Shown here in pieces: positions 1-8,916 of a stretch of 64,000 nucleotides of DNA. Each line of letters starts with the position of its first letter. The stretch's first letter is position 1. The position numbers were made by a program, and so were the translations under genes. Source of the stretch: Beijerinckiaceae bacterium RH AL1 (lineage in GTDB: Bacteria > Pseudomonadota > Alphaproteobacteria > Rhizobiales > Beijerinckiaceae). The stretch spans positions 2,542,597 to 2,606,596 of the forward strand of contig LR590083.2 of assembly GCA_901457705.2 (NCBI GenBank). Direction: 5' to 3'. The notes beneath the pieces are model-generated. The model ran no database searches. It saw nothing but the letters and a program-made list of their open reading frames with translations, and was not told the DNA's origin.

Positions 1-557
1 AGCACGGCGACGCGAGCTTCGTCTTCATCGATGATTCCATCGTCGCCGAGGGCGAGGAGACGCTGCTCGGGCAGGTTCGGCAGCTCGCGCCCGATGCGGC
101 GATCGGCGTGCTCGTCGGCGAGACCGACCGCGAGCGCGTGCTGAAGGCCATCTACTTCGGCGCCGCCGGCATCATACAGAAGGCGGCGGACGAAGAGACG
201 GTGACCGGCACGCTGAAGGCCCTGCTCAGCGGACAGGCCGCCTTCCCGCGCAGCCTGCTGACCGAGCGGCCCGTGCCGGCGCCAGTGCGGGCTCCAACGA
301 TCGAGCCGGGTCCGGACGAGCACGAGTTGCTGACCCCGCGCGAGCGCGAGGTCATCGCGCTTATCGGCACCGGCAAGACCGTGGCGCGCATCGCCGCCGA
401 GCTGGAGCTGAGCCCGCACACCGTGCGTGTCCATGTCACGCGCATCATGAAGAAGCTCGATCTGCGCGACCGCTCGTCGCTGATCCACTATGCCGTGAAG
501 CGGGGCGAAGCCCGCGGCGAGGCGGACGCGCCGCGCCCGCTGCCCTCGCTCAGCTGA
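1..557 (+). CDS. LuxR/NarL-type response regulator, 5' truncated
   Basis: The reading frame is open from the left edge (first full codon at base 3), so the N-terminus lies outside the window. What remains is the second half of a receiver-like domain (it contains FIDDSIVAEGE and the helix around YFGAAGIIQKAADEE, the usual alpha4-beta5 region) and a C-terminal GerE helix-turn-helix (LTPREREVIALIGTGKTVA, then a recognition helix with SPHTVRVHVTRIMKKL). This architecture is that of NarL/FixJ-family transcription factors. The phosphoacceptor region cannot be judged because it is cut. It converges on the amidase gene with only 3 bases between stop codons. Its target genes and partner kinase are not visible. 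Confidence 0.85.
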   Translation, partial: HGDASFVFIDDSIVAEGEETLLGQVRQLAPDAAIGVLVGETDRERVLKAIYFGAAGIIQKAADEETVTGTLKALLSGQAAFPRSLLTERPVPAPVRAPTIEPGPDEHELLTPREREVIALIGTGKTVARIAAELELSPHTVRVHVTRIMKKLDLRDRSSLIHYAVKRGEARGEADAPRPLPSLS

Positions 558-560
558 GTC

Positions 561-2102
561 TCAAAGCTTCGGCGGCTTGCGGTGGCGCGTCGCGCCCTCG
601 TAAGCATGGCCCAGCGCGATGATGTCGGCTTCGCTCCACATCCGCCCGACGAAGGCGAGGCCGAAGGGCGACCCCGACGCGTAGGCGCCGGCCGGCACCG
701 TGAGCACCGGCAGGCCGGCGATGTTGATCTCGCAGACCGTCGTCTCGTGGATGCCTTCGCTGCCGTGCAGCGGCGGCAGCTCGTTGCGCATCTGCGGAAA
801 CACGAGCGCGTCGAGCCGATGCTGCGCCATCACCGCCTCGAAGATCTCGAGGTACTTTTCACGCAGCGCCAGGAAGTCGCTGAGGTCCGGCGGCACGGTC
901 GGGTCGGCGAAACAGGCGCGGAACGGCTCGAGCGCCGACATGTAGAACAGCACGCCGCCCTTGGCGAAGCAGTCCTCGCCCTTGGTCGCCGCCGCGAACT
1001 CCGCGAAGGATTTCAGCGCGGCATCCGGCCCCATCCGCTTGAGGTAGAGCTCCATGTCGTAGGGCACGCTCTCCATGCCGCGGGCATCGAAATGGTCGAG
1101 ACCCGGCGCCGGCTGGCCGAGCGCGGCGAAGCCCGAGCCCGCGAACGGATCCTCGACGAGGATGGCGCCCGCCGCCTCGAGCTCGCCCTTCGCCCGCGCG
1201 TAGAGCGCCTCGCAGTCGTCGGAGAGCGGACGATCGCGCCAGCCCGGCCCGTAGAGGCCGAGGCGCTTTCCCTTCAAGGTCGCCGTCGCAAGCCCCGCCG
1301 TGTAGCCACCCTTGGGACGCTTGCCGATGCCGGCGACGGTCTTGGGGTCATGCGACGTGTAGCCGGCCAGCACGTCGAGGGTCAGGGCGGCGTCGCGAAC
1401 GCAGCGGGCGATCGGCCCGACGACGTCGCGGGTCGAGCCGGCGAGCGGCATGACGCCGACGTTCGGCACGAGCCCGAAGGTCGGCTTGAGGCCGACGCAG
1501 TCCTGCGCGGACGCGGGGTTCTGGATCGAGCCGCCGGTCTCCTCGGCGAGCGCCACGACGCAGAGGCTCGCCGCCACGGCCGCCGCGGAGCCCGCGCTGC
1601 TGCCGCCGGGCATGCGGTCGTGGATCGCGACGTTGATGGTCGGTCCCGCCCAGCTGTCGGAGGCGTGGGTGCCGGTCGCCGAGAGGACGGGGATGTTCGT
1701 CTTGCCGAGGATGACGCACCCAGCCGCGCGCATCCGCGCCACGACGGGCGAGTCGGTCGCCGGGATGAGGTCGACGCCGCCGGCGCGGCTCGACAGGAAA
1801 TGCCAGCCGCCGGTCGTCGGCGCGCCCGCCATGTCCATCGCGTCCTTGACCGCGACCGGCACGCCGGCGAGCGGGCCAAGCTTCTCGCCGGCGGCGCGGC
1901 GCTTGTCGATCGCCCGCGCGTCGTCGAGCGCGGCGGCGTTCATCGTGATGTAGGCGTTGTAGGTCGGATTGTAGCGCTCGATGCGCTGGAGAAACGCCGT
2001 TGTCAGCGCCTCCGACGTCACGCCGGCGGCGAACGCGGCCTGGCAGTCCGCCAGCGTCATCTCGACGGCAAAGTCGTCATCGCCGGGCTTGGTGTTCGAC
2101 AT
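561..2102 (-). CDS. Amidase-signature family hydrolase
   Basis: A 513-residue protein of the amidase-signature family, which hydrolyses amide bonds with a Ser-cisSer-Lys triad. All three residues are visible: Lys86 in GVPVAVKDAMDMAG, the cis-Ser in GGSSAGS (Ser168) and the nucleophile in EETGGSIQNPA (Ser192). Length is normal for AtzF/GatA-like enzymes, but the GatA-specific context (gatC, gatB) is missing, so it is not called GatA. It is the last gene of a leftward run: AmiE, binding protein, IMPase-like protein, this gene. The ATG is 24 bases after the preceding stop, with a GAGG about 12 bases upstream. Substrate is unknown; an amide or ureide imported with the neighbouring binding protein is a guess. 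Confidence 0.88.
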   Translation of the reverse strand: MSNTKPGDDDFAVEMTLADCQAAFAAGVTSEALTTAFLQRIERYNPTYNAYITMNAAALDDARAIDKRRAAGEKLGPLAGVPVAVKDAMDMAGAPTTGGWHFLSSRAGGVDLIPATDSPVVARMRAAGCVILGKTNIPVLSATGTHASDSWAGPTINVAIHDRMPGGSSAGSAAAVAASLCVVALAEETGGSIQNPASAQDCVGLKPTFGLVPNVGVMPLAGSTRDVVGPIARCVRDAALTLDVLAGYTSHDPKTVAGIGKRPKGGYTAGLATATLKGKRLGLYGPGWRDRPLSDDCEALYARAKGELEAAGAILVEDPFAGSGFAALGQPAPGLDHFDARGMESVPYDMELYLKRMGPDAALKSFAEFAAATKGEDCFAKGGVLFYMSALEPFRACFADPTVPPDLSDFLALREKYLEIFEAVMAQHRLDALVFPQMRNELPPLHGSEGIHETTVCEINIAGLPVLTVPAGAYASGSPFGLAFVGRMWSEADIIALGHAYEGATRHRKPPKL

Positions 2103-2126
2103 GAGCTTGGTCCTCGACTTCTTGAA

Positions 2127-2948
2127 TCAGGCGCAGTGGCGCGCCGGCACGGCGCACTTTAGGATTTGAAGCGCCTCACGGTGCAGCTGCCGCGTCGCCG
2201 CGGCCACGACGCGACCGTCGGAATGAAGCCCAAGCGGGGCGCCGGTCCAGTCGGTGACGATCCCGCCCGCGCCCTCCACGACGCACGCCGGCGCCATGTA
2301 GTCCTTGGGCTGCAAACCTTCCTCGACGACGAGGTCGCAGTGGCCGGACGCGAGAAGGCCGTAGGCACAGCAGCCGCCGCCGAAGCAGCGCAAGGTGCAG
2401 ACGCGCGCCAGCTGCTCGACCGCCGCGCGTCCCTCGGGGGAGAAGGCGCCGCGCGACGTGGTGTAGAGGCGTGCGCCCGACAGCCGCTTCTGCGCGCTCG
2501 TCCAGACAGGCCGTCCGTTGAAATGGGTTGCCCCTGCCGTGCCCGTCCAGCGTTCGCGCAGAACCGGGAGGTCCACGACGGCCAGGACGGGCCGCAGGCC
2601 GTCGACGAGCGCGATCGACGTCGCCAGCAGCTCGGATCCGGCGGGGAAGCCCCTCGTGCGGGCGATCGGGTCGAAAACCCAGGTCGGGGTCCGCGCCGCC
2701 TCGTCGACCGAGCCGAGATGGATGGCATGACCCGGATAGCGCTCCGCGGTCAGCTCGCCCAGAACGTGCGCGATGTCGCCGTCGACGATGGTGACCGGGC
2801 TGCCGTCGTACTTGGCCACGATCTGAAGCGGGCTGCACGCCCGCCGCATGGCCATGAGGCGTGCCGCGTCGGCCAGCTCTTCGGCAAACGCCAGCGCCTC
2901 ATGCAAGGCGCCTTGATCGCGCAAGCCGGGATCCGACGCGGATGCCAT
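2127..2948 (-). CDS. Inositol-monophosphatase-like protein with altered metal site
   Basis: 273 residues with the fold signature of the IMPase/histidinol-phosphatase family: SPVTIVD near residue 50, a motif at residues 93-98, and DYMAPACVVEGAGGIVTDW near the C-terminus. The metal-binding motif, normally DPIDGT, reads DPIART here (Asp and Gly replaced), and the usual GEE that supplies another metal ligand reads GSVDE. The third Asp (in DYMAP) is kept. The protein may therefore have changed or lost phosphatase activity. The start at 2948 is preceded by AGGAG. It sits 20 bases after the binding-protein gene and 24 before the amidase, so it is very likely co-transcribed with them. A canonical relative lies at 23946-24749. 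Confidence 0.75.
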   Translation of the reverse strand: MASASDPGLRDQGALHEALAFAEELADAARLMAMRRACSPLQIVAKYDGSPVTIVDGDIAHVLGELTAERYPGHAIHLGSVDEAARTPTWVFDPIARTRGFPAGSELLATSIALVDGLRPVLAVVDLPVLRERWTGTAGATHFNGRPVWTSAQKRLSGARLYTTSRGAFSPEGRAAVEQLARVCTLRCFGGGCCAYGLLASGHCDLVVEEGLQPKDYMAPACVVEGAGGIVTDWTGAPLGLHSDGRVVAAATRQLHREALQILKCAVPARHCA

Positions 2949-2968
2949 CTGCCCGCTCCTGGCTCCCG

Positions 2969-4219
2969 CTACTGGTAGCCCTTGGGGAAGGGGTTCGGCT
3001 CGAGGACGTCCGACGTGTAGACGATGTCGAACTGGCCGTCGGCCCGGGCCCGCGCGACGCGCGAGCGCGACCAGAGGTGGTGGTTCGGGTGGATCTTGAT
3101 CTCGCCCTCGGGCGCATCCATCGTGATGCCGGGCGAGGCGGCAACGACCTTGTCGACGTCGAAGGAGCCGGCCTTCTCGACCGCCTTCTTCCACAGGAAC
3201 GGCGCCTCGTAGGCCGCCTGCTGCGGATCGCCGATGACGGCGTTGGCGCCCCACATCTTCTGGTAGGCCGCGACGAACTTCTTGTTCGCGGGCGTGTCGA
3301 TCGACTGAAAATACTTCATGCAGCTATAGGCATTCTCGTAGTTCTCGCCGCCGATGCCGTGGATCTCGTCCTCCGTCACCGCCAGGCCGATGACGAGCTG
3401 CTTCGACATGTCGATGCCGGCCGCCTTCATCTGCTTGTAGAGCGACACGTTCGAGCCGCCGACGACGGTCGAGAAGATGACGTCGGGCTTCTTCAGCTTG
3501 ATCTTGTTGATCACCGTGTTGAAGGCGGTGGCGCCGAGCGGGAAGTAGTCCTCGCCGACGACCTTGCCCTTGATCACGCTCTCGATGTGCTTGCGCGCGA
3601 TCTTGTTCGAGGTGCGCGGCCAGATGTAGTCGGAGCCGATGAAGTAGAAGCTCTTGGCGTGCTTCTCCTTGGCGAGCCAGTTGAGCACGGCAAGCGTCTG
3701 CTGCGTCGCCTCCTGGCCGGTGTAGATGACGTTCTTCGACTGCTCGAGCCCCTCGTAGAAGGTCGGATAGTAGAGCAGCCCGTTCTTCTCCTCGAAGACC
3801 GGCAGCACGGCCTTGCGCGACGCCGACGTGAAGCAGCCGTAGACCGACGCGCACTTGTCGCTGATCAGGAGCTTGCGCGCCTTTTCGGCGAAGGTCGGCC
3901 AGTCGGAGGCGCCGTCCTCCTGGATGATCTTGATCTGCCGCCCGAGGATGCCGCCGGACGCATTGATCTGCGAGATGGCGAGCTTCTCCGCCTCGACGGC
4001 GCCGATCTCAGAGATCGCCATCGTGCCGGTGATCGAATGCAGGATGCCGACGGTCACGCTGTCGTCGGTGACGGCGAAGCCCGTCGTGTTGACCGCGGCG
4101 GTCGAGGGCGTCGCGGCGCGCGCCAGCGGTGCGGCGAGACCCAGCAGCGGAAGCGCGGCCATGCCCTTGAGCAGGTCGCGGCGAAGAACGGACGAAGGGC
4201 GGTTGCGATCGTCGGACAA
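2969..4219 (-). CDS. UrtA/AmiC-like amide or urea substrate-binding protein, Tat signal
   Basis: 416 residues. The N-terminus has a twin-arginine signal (RRDLLKG followed by a hydrophobic stretch ending near ARAAT), so the mature protein should be periplasmic. The body is a type I periplasmic binding fold of the urea/short-chain amide group: VGILHSITGTMAISE, YYPTFYEGLEQSKNVIYTG and GSDYIWPRTSN are typical of UrtA, FmdD and AmiC. No ABC permease or ATPase genes are adjacent, so it is an orphan component here. Placement between amiE and an amidase fits amide or urea capture. AmiC, its relative, is a cytoplasmic regulator; the export signal argues against that role. A 7-bp inverted repeat lies upstream at 4242-4267. 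Confidence 0.85.
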   Translation of the reverse strand: MSDDRNRPSSVLRRDLLKGMAALPLLGLAAPLARAATPSTAAVNTTGFAVTDDSVTVGILHSITGTMAISEIGAVEAEKLAISQINASGGILGRQIKIIQEDGASDWPTFAEKARKLLISDKCASVYGCFTSASRKAVLPVFEEKNGLLYYPTFYEGLEQSKNVIYTGQEATQQTLAVLNWLAKEKHAKSFYFIGSDYIWPRTSNKIARKHIESVIKGKVVGEDYFPLGATAFNTVINKIKLKKPDVIFSTVVGGSNVSLYKQMKAAGIDMSKQLVIGLAVTEDEIHGIGGENYENAYSCMKYFQSIDTPANKKFVAAYQKMWGANAVIGDPQQAAYEAPFLWKKAVEKAGSFDVDKVVAASPGITMDAPEGEIKIHPNHHLWSRSRVARARADGQFDIVYTSDVLEPNPFPKGYQ

Positions 4220-4398
4220 GATGCGATCCTTTGGTCTAGAGCCGTCGGCCGACGCGCGGCCCGACGGTATGCACAGCGGTACAGACGGCTTCAGGCCCTG
4301 TGCGCGCTAAGTGCCGCCCGATGCCTCACCGCAGCAATACGTGGGATCACGTAGGAAATCAGTCCGAGCCGGTGGTTTGGGCGCCAATCGTCCGTGTC

Positions 4399-4426
4399 GG
4401 CGCCGCGGCGGGTGGTCCGCGGCGCC
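4399..4426 (-). terminator. Strong GC hairpin just after amiE
   Basis: A perfect 10-bp inverted repeat (GGCGCCGCGG and its complement) with an 8-base loop begins 8 bases beyond the amiE stop codon. No T-tract follows on the minus strand, so it may stop or stabilise the amiE transcript rather than act as a classic intrinsic terminator. It would separate amiE from the downstream binding-protein operon. Confidence 0.45.
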
Positions 4427-4434
4427 AGTGGTCG

Positions 4435-5475
4435 TCAGCGATGCGCTGCGGCGAGCTTGTTCGGCAGGCCCTCGATCGGCGATTCGTCCGTGCCGACCGT
4501 GTCGCGGGTGAAGGATTCCACCATCTCGCGCGTGCCCTCGGGGTCGGCGATCCACTTCGCGTAGAAGTCGTAGGGGCAGGCCGCGGTGCCCTTGTCGCCG
4601 TCGCCGGAGTTGATCATGCCGGTGTAGCCGCGGTGCAGCAGCTTGAAGAGGTGGTTCTCCGACTGCATGTTCTTGCGCGCGTCGCGGATGAGGAACTTCG
4701 ACAGCGCAGCATATTGCACGCCCATGGCCTCCTCGCCGCACTCGCCCAACGTGCGGCCGTCGAAGCCGACGATCGCCGAGTGGCCGAAGTAGGTGTAGAC
4801 GCCGTCGAAGCCAGCCGCGTTGGCGACCGCGACGTAGCAGTTGTTTGCCCACGCCATGGCCTTGGCCATCGTGATCTGCTGCTCCTTCGCCGGATACATG
4901 TAGCCCTGGCAGCGGACGATCAGCTCGGCGCCGCGCATCGCGCAGTCGCGCCAGATCTCGGGATAGTTGCCGTCGTCGCAGATGATCAGCGAGATCTTCA
5001 GGCCTTTCGGGCCTTCGGAGACGTAGGTGCAGTCGCCCGGATACCAGCCTTCGATCGGCACCCACGGCATGATCTTGCGGTACTTCTGGACGATCTCGCC
5101 CTTGTCGTTCATCAGGATCAGCGTGTTGTAGGGCGCTTTCTTGGGGTGCTCCTCGTGCTGCTCGCCGGTGAGCGAGAACACGCCCCAGACCTTCGCCTTG
5201 CGGCACGCTTCCGCGAAGATTTCCGTCTCGTCGCCGGGGATGGTCGAGGCCGTCTCGTACATCTCCTTGGCGTCGTACATGATGCCGTGCGTCGAGTACT
5301 CGGGGAAGATGACGAGGTCCATGCCGGGCAGGCCGCTCTTCATGCCGACCACCATCTCGCCGATCTTGCGCGCGTTGGCGAGCACCTCGGCCTTCGTGTG
5401 CAGTCGCGGCATCGTGTAGTTCACGACGGCCACGCCGACCGTGTCGTTGCTCGAGGAAATGTCGCCGTGCAGCAT
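4435..5475 (-). CDS. amiE: Aliphatic amidase
   Basis: 346 residues, exactly the length of Pseudomonas AmiE, a nitrilase-superfamily enzyme that hydrolyses short aliphatic amides (acetamide, propionamide) to acid and ammonia. The catalytic triad is at the expected positions: Glu59 (FPEYSTHG), Lys134 (YRKIMPW) and Cys166 ([10 protein letters not shown]). The ATG is preceded by an AAAGGAG ribosome site. The neighbouring leftward genes encode an amide/urea-type binding protein and a second amidase, so this looks like a nitrogen-scavenging cluster. The AmiR antiterminator known from Pseudomonas is not in the window. Formamidase AmiF is the main alternative, but the sequence and length fit AmiE better. 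Confidence 0.93.
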   Translation of the reverse strand: MLHGDISSSNDTVGVAVVNYTMPRLHTKAEVLANARKIGEMVVGMKSGLPGMDLVIFPEYSTHGIMYDAKEMYETASTIPGDETEIFAEACRKAKVWGVFSLTGEQHEEHPKKAPYNTLILMNDKGEIVQKYRKIMPWVPIEGWYPGDCTYVSEGPKGLKISLIICDDGNYPEIWRDCAMRGAELIVRCQGYMYPAKEQQITMAKAMAWANNCYVAVANAAGFDGVYTYFGHSAIVGFDGRTLGECGEEAMGVQYAALSKFLIRDARKNMQSENHLFKLLHRGYTGMINSGDGDKGTAACPYDFYAKWIADPEGTREMVESFTRDTVGTDESPIEGLPNKLAAAHR

Positions 5476-5578
5476 GGTTTGCTCCTTTGGGGTCGTTTCG
5501 TGAGGTTTCGAGCGGACCGTCTGTCGGGTCCGTCGCCGAGGCCCGCAGCACACGCCATGCTGCGGATCGACGCCGATC

Positions 5579-7870
5579 TCAGCGTCGCGCCAACCGGAAG
5601 AATAGAGCGGAGAGCTTGGTTGGCAGATCCGTGATTCTACGTACTGGCATGTGGCGTGCCGGCCCGAAGATCGCGGCACCGGCGCCCTGCCCGCCGGGAT
5701 CGAGCGTGAGGCCGAACGCCTCGATGCCGTCCGCACGCAGGCCGAGCACGGCGTGGCGGGCATCCTCGACGAGGTCGAGGGGATCGGCGACGTCGATGTC
5801 GGAGGGCGCCCCGTCGCCGAGGACGATGACGATCTTGCGCGTCGCCGCGACGGCGGCAAGCTCGGCGCCCGCGTGGCGCAGCGCCGCGCCGAGCCGCGTG
5901 GAGTAGCCGGGCTCGAGGCCGGCGAGCCGCGACATCGCCGTCGCGTCGAAGCGCTCGCCGAAATCCTTGACGCGCGACCAGCGCACCTTGTCGCGGCTGT
6001 CGGACGCGAAGGCGCGGAGGGCAAAGTGGTCCTGCGCCTTGTCCAGGGCCTCGGCGAGCATTGCGACCGCGGCCTTCTCGACGTCGATCACACGTGTGCC
6101 GAGCGCCGGCACGCGGTCGCGCGTCGACTCCGACACATCGATGAGGACCAGCGTCGCAAGGTCCCGCGCGCGCACCACACGGCGCAGATAGACCCGCGCG
6201 TCCGGCGTCTCGCAGCTGCGCAGCGCCCGCGCGGTGTCGATCGCCGCGTCGAGATCGAGATCGAGGCCATCGGGCTGGCGCTTCAGCCGCGTCGGCACGC
6301 CGATGCGCGCGGCGCGCACGAGGCGCTCGACGCGCCGGCGCAGCCCGGCATCGGCGGCGAGCGCAGCCTGGAGCCCGCGGACATCGCCGCGCGCCGGATC
6401 GATCTCGCGGATCGTCGTCCACTCCGGCCGCTCCAGGGCGGCCGCACGATCCCACTCGGGATAGTGCGCGACCACGTGGCCGCCATCGTCCGGCGCGACG
6501 GAACGCCCGCGGCCGGCCTCCGGCTTGGCATCGCCCTGCTCCCGCTCGCCGTCGTCCGCAGGCCGGCGCTCGACGCGCGCGGCCTCGACCGGCAGGTCGA
6601 GCGCCTGCACATCTCCGTCCGGCAACGGCGGCAGCAGCCAGAGCCCAAGATTGTCGTCGCGGTAGGCCTGCTCGATCACATGCCCTTTGGCATCGAACTG
6701 GATGCGCATCTGCCCGATGTCGTTGCCGAGGATCGAGCCGATGCGCCGCGACAGGCCGGGGTCTGCGAGATCGGGCTCGGCGTAGAACAGCGCGCGGGCT
6801 TTTCCGACGATCGCATCGTCGTCGGGGTGCTCGAGGTCGAACAGGCCGCGCGCAAGGCGCGCGAGGAGGATCGGCGCGGTCTTCAGATGCGACGGCTCGA
6901 TCGTGTGGAAGGGCGCCCACAGGCGCCGCAGGCCGGGAAAGCGCCGCATCGCCAACGCCTCGATGCGGGCATCCTCGATGAGGCCTGTCAGGACGATCTG
7001 CAGCGGCTTCAGCGTGCCCGGCTCGCGTCTCGGGCTGCCCAGCGCAAGGTGGGCGCTGGCGTGGGCGACGATGGCGCGATAGAGCGCCGGCGCCGCATCG
7101 CGAGACACGCCGGGCAGCGTGTCGGGCACGTGCACCACGCCGGGCGTCGTGGTGGCGCGGCGCGGGCGGTCGGCGCGCGGCGGCGCGGCCTCCTGCAAAG
7201 CGATGTCGGCGCCCCAGAGGGCCGTGACGTAGGCGCGCAGCTGCGTCGACATCGTCGCGAAGGTCGTCTCGCCGGAGAGCCGATCGAGCACGCGCACGGC
7301 CGCCGGATCGCGCAGGCCGAAGAACGCGAGCCGCGCGTCCATTCTCGTTGAAGCGCGCAGGCCGGCGCCGACGAAGGCGTCGAAACCGGCAACGCCGCAG
7401 GCCGCGATGACGCGGCCGCTCGTGCGTGCGGCAACGGCGGCGGCCGCGGGCTCCTCGCCCGCGAGAGCGACGAGCGTGCGCCACCAAACGGCTTCGTCCG
7501 GGAGAGACCCGAGGCGGCTGTCGAGATCGAGACGCGTTACGAGCACCGCGCGCACCGCGCCGGCCCCGGCCCAGCGGCAGATGTCGGCGGCGGCGGAGAC
7601 GCCGGCGGCGGCACGGGTCAGGCCACCGCCGTCGCCGGGCGGAAGGGCGGCGGCAAGCCTGAAGGCGACAAGCAGTGCGCCCGGCCCGGCATTGACGTTG
7701 GCGAGCGCGAGGATCGCCGCGGCCCAGGCGTCGAGCGCTGTCGCCGGCGCGCCCGCATGGCGCTTCAGCGCGCCATCGAGGCCACCGGCGAGGACAGGCC
7801 GCTGCCGTGCCATCGCCCGCAACCGGGCGAGCGCCGGCTCCGCCGCCTCGCGCCGCGCCAGCGCCAACAT
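5579..7870 (-). CDS. NorD/CbbO-type von Willebrand factor A protein
   Basis: 763 residues with a C-terminal von Willebrand A domain. The metal-ion-dependent adhesion site is visible (DVSESTRD, fitting DxSxS), followed later by [17 protein letters not shown]. The long N-terminal half resembles CbbO/NorD proteins, which pair with a MoxR-type ATPase to remodel or activate a client enzyme (Rubisco for CbbQO, nitric oxide reductase for NorQD). The ATG overlaps the upstream ATPase stop by one base (TGATG), showing tight coupling. No rbcLS or norCB genes are in the window, so the client is unknown. The start at 7870 was chosen from that overlap; the longer open frame upstream is out of context. Confidence 0.85.
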   Translation of the reverse strand: MLALARREAAEPALARLRAMARQRPVLAGGLDGALKRHAGAPATALDAWAAAILALANVNAGPGALLVAFRLAAALPPGDGGGLTRAAAGVSAAADICRWAGAGAVRAVLVTRLDLDSRLGSLPDEAVWWRTLVALAGEEPAAAAVAARTSGRVIAACGVAGFDAFVGAGLRASTRMDARLAFFGLRDPAAVRVLDRLSGETTFATMSTQLRAYVTALWGADIALQEAAPPRADRPRRATTTPGVVHVPDTLPGVSRDAAPALYRAIVAHASAHLALGSPRREPGTLKPLQIVLTGLIEDARIEALAMRRFPGLRRLWAPFHTIEPSHLKTAPILLARLARGLFDLEHPDDDAIVGKARALFYAEPDLADPGLSRRIGSILGNDIGQMRIQFDAKGHVIEQAYRDDNLGLWLLPPLPDGDVQALDLPVEAARVERRPADDGEREQGDAKPEAGRGRSVAPDDGGHVVAHYPEWDRAAALERPEWTTIREIDPARGDVRGLQAALAADAGLRRRVERLVRAARIGVPTRLKRQPDGLDLDLDAAIDTARALRSCETPDARVYLRRVVRARDLATLVLIDVSESTRDRVPALGTRVIDVEKAAVAMLAEALDKAQDHFALRAFASDSRDKVRWSRVKDFGERFDATAMSRLAGLEPGYSTRLGAALRHAGAELAAVAATRKIVIVLGDGAPSDIDVADPLDLVEDARHAVLGLRADGIEAFGLTLDPGGQGAGAAIFGPARHMPVRRITDLPTKLSALFFRLARR

Positions 7871-8661
7871 CACAGACAGGCCGAGATCGCCGCGGTCAGC
7901 GCCTCGCGCACGTCGGGATCGTCGGTGATCGGCAGCACGATGCCGGACTGCACGGCGCGCTCGATCGGGATGCCGCCGGCGACGAGCCGCGCCGTGTGGA
8001 TCAGCATGCGCGTCGAGGCGCCCTCGTCGAGCCCGTGCGTGCGCAGGTTGCGCGAGCGCGCGCCGATGTCCACCAGAAGCGCCGCGAGCGCGGACTCGCT
8101 CTTGGCCTCGCGCGCGATGATCTCGGCCTCGACGGCGGGATCGGGATAGCCGAAGTCGATGGCGACGAAGCGCTGCTTCGTCGATTCCTTCAGGTCCTTC
8201 ACGGCGCTCTGGTAGCCGGGGTTGTAGGAGATCGTGAGCTGGAAGTCGTCGTGCGCCGCGACGAGCTCGTTGCGCTTGTCGAGCGGCAGCACGCGGCGCG
8301 CATCGGTGAGCGGGTGGATCACCACGGTCGTGTCCTGGCGCGCCTCGACGATCTCGTCGAGGTAGCAGATCGCGCCGTGGCGCACCGCCTGGGTCAGCGG
8401 CCCGTCGTGCCACACCGTCCCCTCGGGCGAGAGCAGGAAGCGCCCGGCGAGATCGGCGGCCGTCAGGTCCTCGTGCGCGGCGACGGTGATCAGCGGGCGT
8501 CCGAGCTTCCACGCCATGTGCTCGACGAAGCGCGTCTTGCCGCAGCCGGTCGGGCCCTTCAGCATCACCGGCAGTCGCGCGGCATAGGCGGCGGCGAAGA
8601 GATCGATCTCGCCGCTCGTGGCGCGGTAGAACGGTTCGGATACGATCCTGTAGGCGTCCAT
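7870..8661 (-). CDS. MoxR-family AAA+ ATPase, CbbQ/NorQ type
   Basis: 263 residues, the usual size for CbbQ/NorQ. Walker A is GPTGCGKT, Walker B is AICYLDEIVEA, and sensor and arginine-finger regions follow (ISYNPGYQ, STKQRFVAIDFGYP). The C-terminal CbbQ lid region is present. AAA+ proteins of this family form hexamers that work with a VWA adaptor, here the next gene. The ATG has GGGGAGA upstream. The pair is transcribed leftward as a two-gene unit. Known pairs act on Rubisco or nitric oxide reductase; nothing in the window identifies the client. Confidence 0.9.
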   Translation of the reverse strand: MDAYRIVSEPFYRATSGEIDLFAAAYAARLPVMLKGPTGCGKTRFVEHMAWKLGRPLITVAAHEDLTAADLAGRFLLSPEGTVWHDGPLTQAVRHGAICYLDEIVEARQDTTVVIHPLTDARRVLPLDKRNELVAAHDDFQLTISYNPGYQSAVKDLKESTKQRFVAIDFGYPDPAVEAEIIAREAKSESALAALLVDIGARSRNLRTHGLDEGASTRMLIHTARLVAGGIPIERAVQSGIVLPITDDPDVREALTAAISACL

Positions 8662-8811
8662 CTCGTCTCCCCGGCGCGATGCTGCACCGAAGGCCGCGGG
8701 CCTGCAAGGACGAGGCCGCGTCGGCCCGGGCGACGGCGCCCTCGGCCGCGGCACGAGTCGTGCACGTCAATCGGCTCCTAGACCCCGACGCAATCGACCA
8801 CGGAGTTGGCG

Positions 8812-8916
8812 ATGAATGGCTTGGTGATGATCCTGGTCGCGGTGGCGCTGATGCTGTTGCCGATCTTCGCGCGCACCCCAGCGTCCGACCTGCGCGACGA
8901 TGCCAACGGCGGCTAG
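8812..8916 (+). CDS. Possible 34-residue membrane microprotein
   Basis: A short frame with an ATG 8 bases after GGAG, encoding one hydrophobic helix (GLVMILVAVALMLLPIF) followed by a polar tail ending DDANGG. Its stop codon TAG shares the CTAG palindrome with the stop of the opposite-strand hydrolase gene. It faces away from the CbbQ gene. The coding potential rests only on the ribosome site and the hydrophobic profile; it could be chance. Confidence 0.35.
   Translation: MNGLVMILVAVALMLLPIFARTPASDLRDDANGG

Noticed and set aside
5579-8661. Naming the pair cbbQ and cbbO
   Set aside because: No Rubisco genes are in the window and norQ/norD are equally close; only the family was stated.
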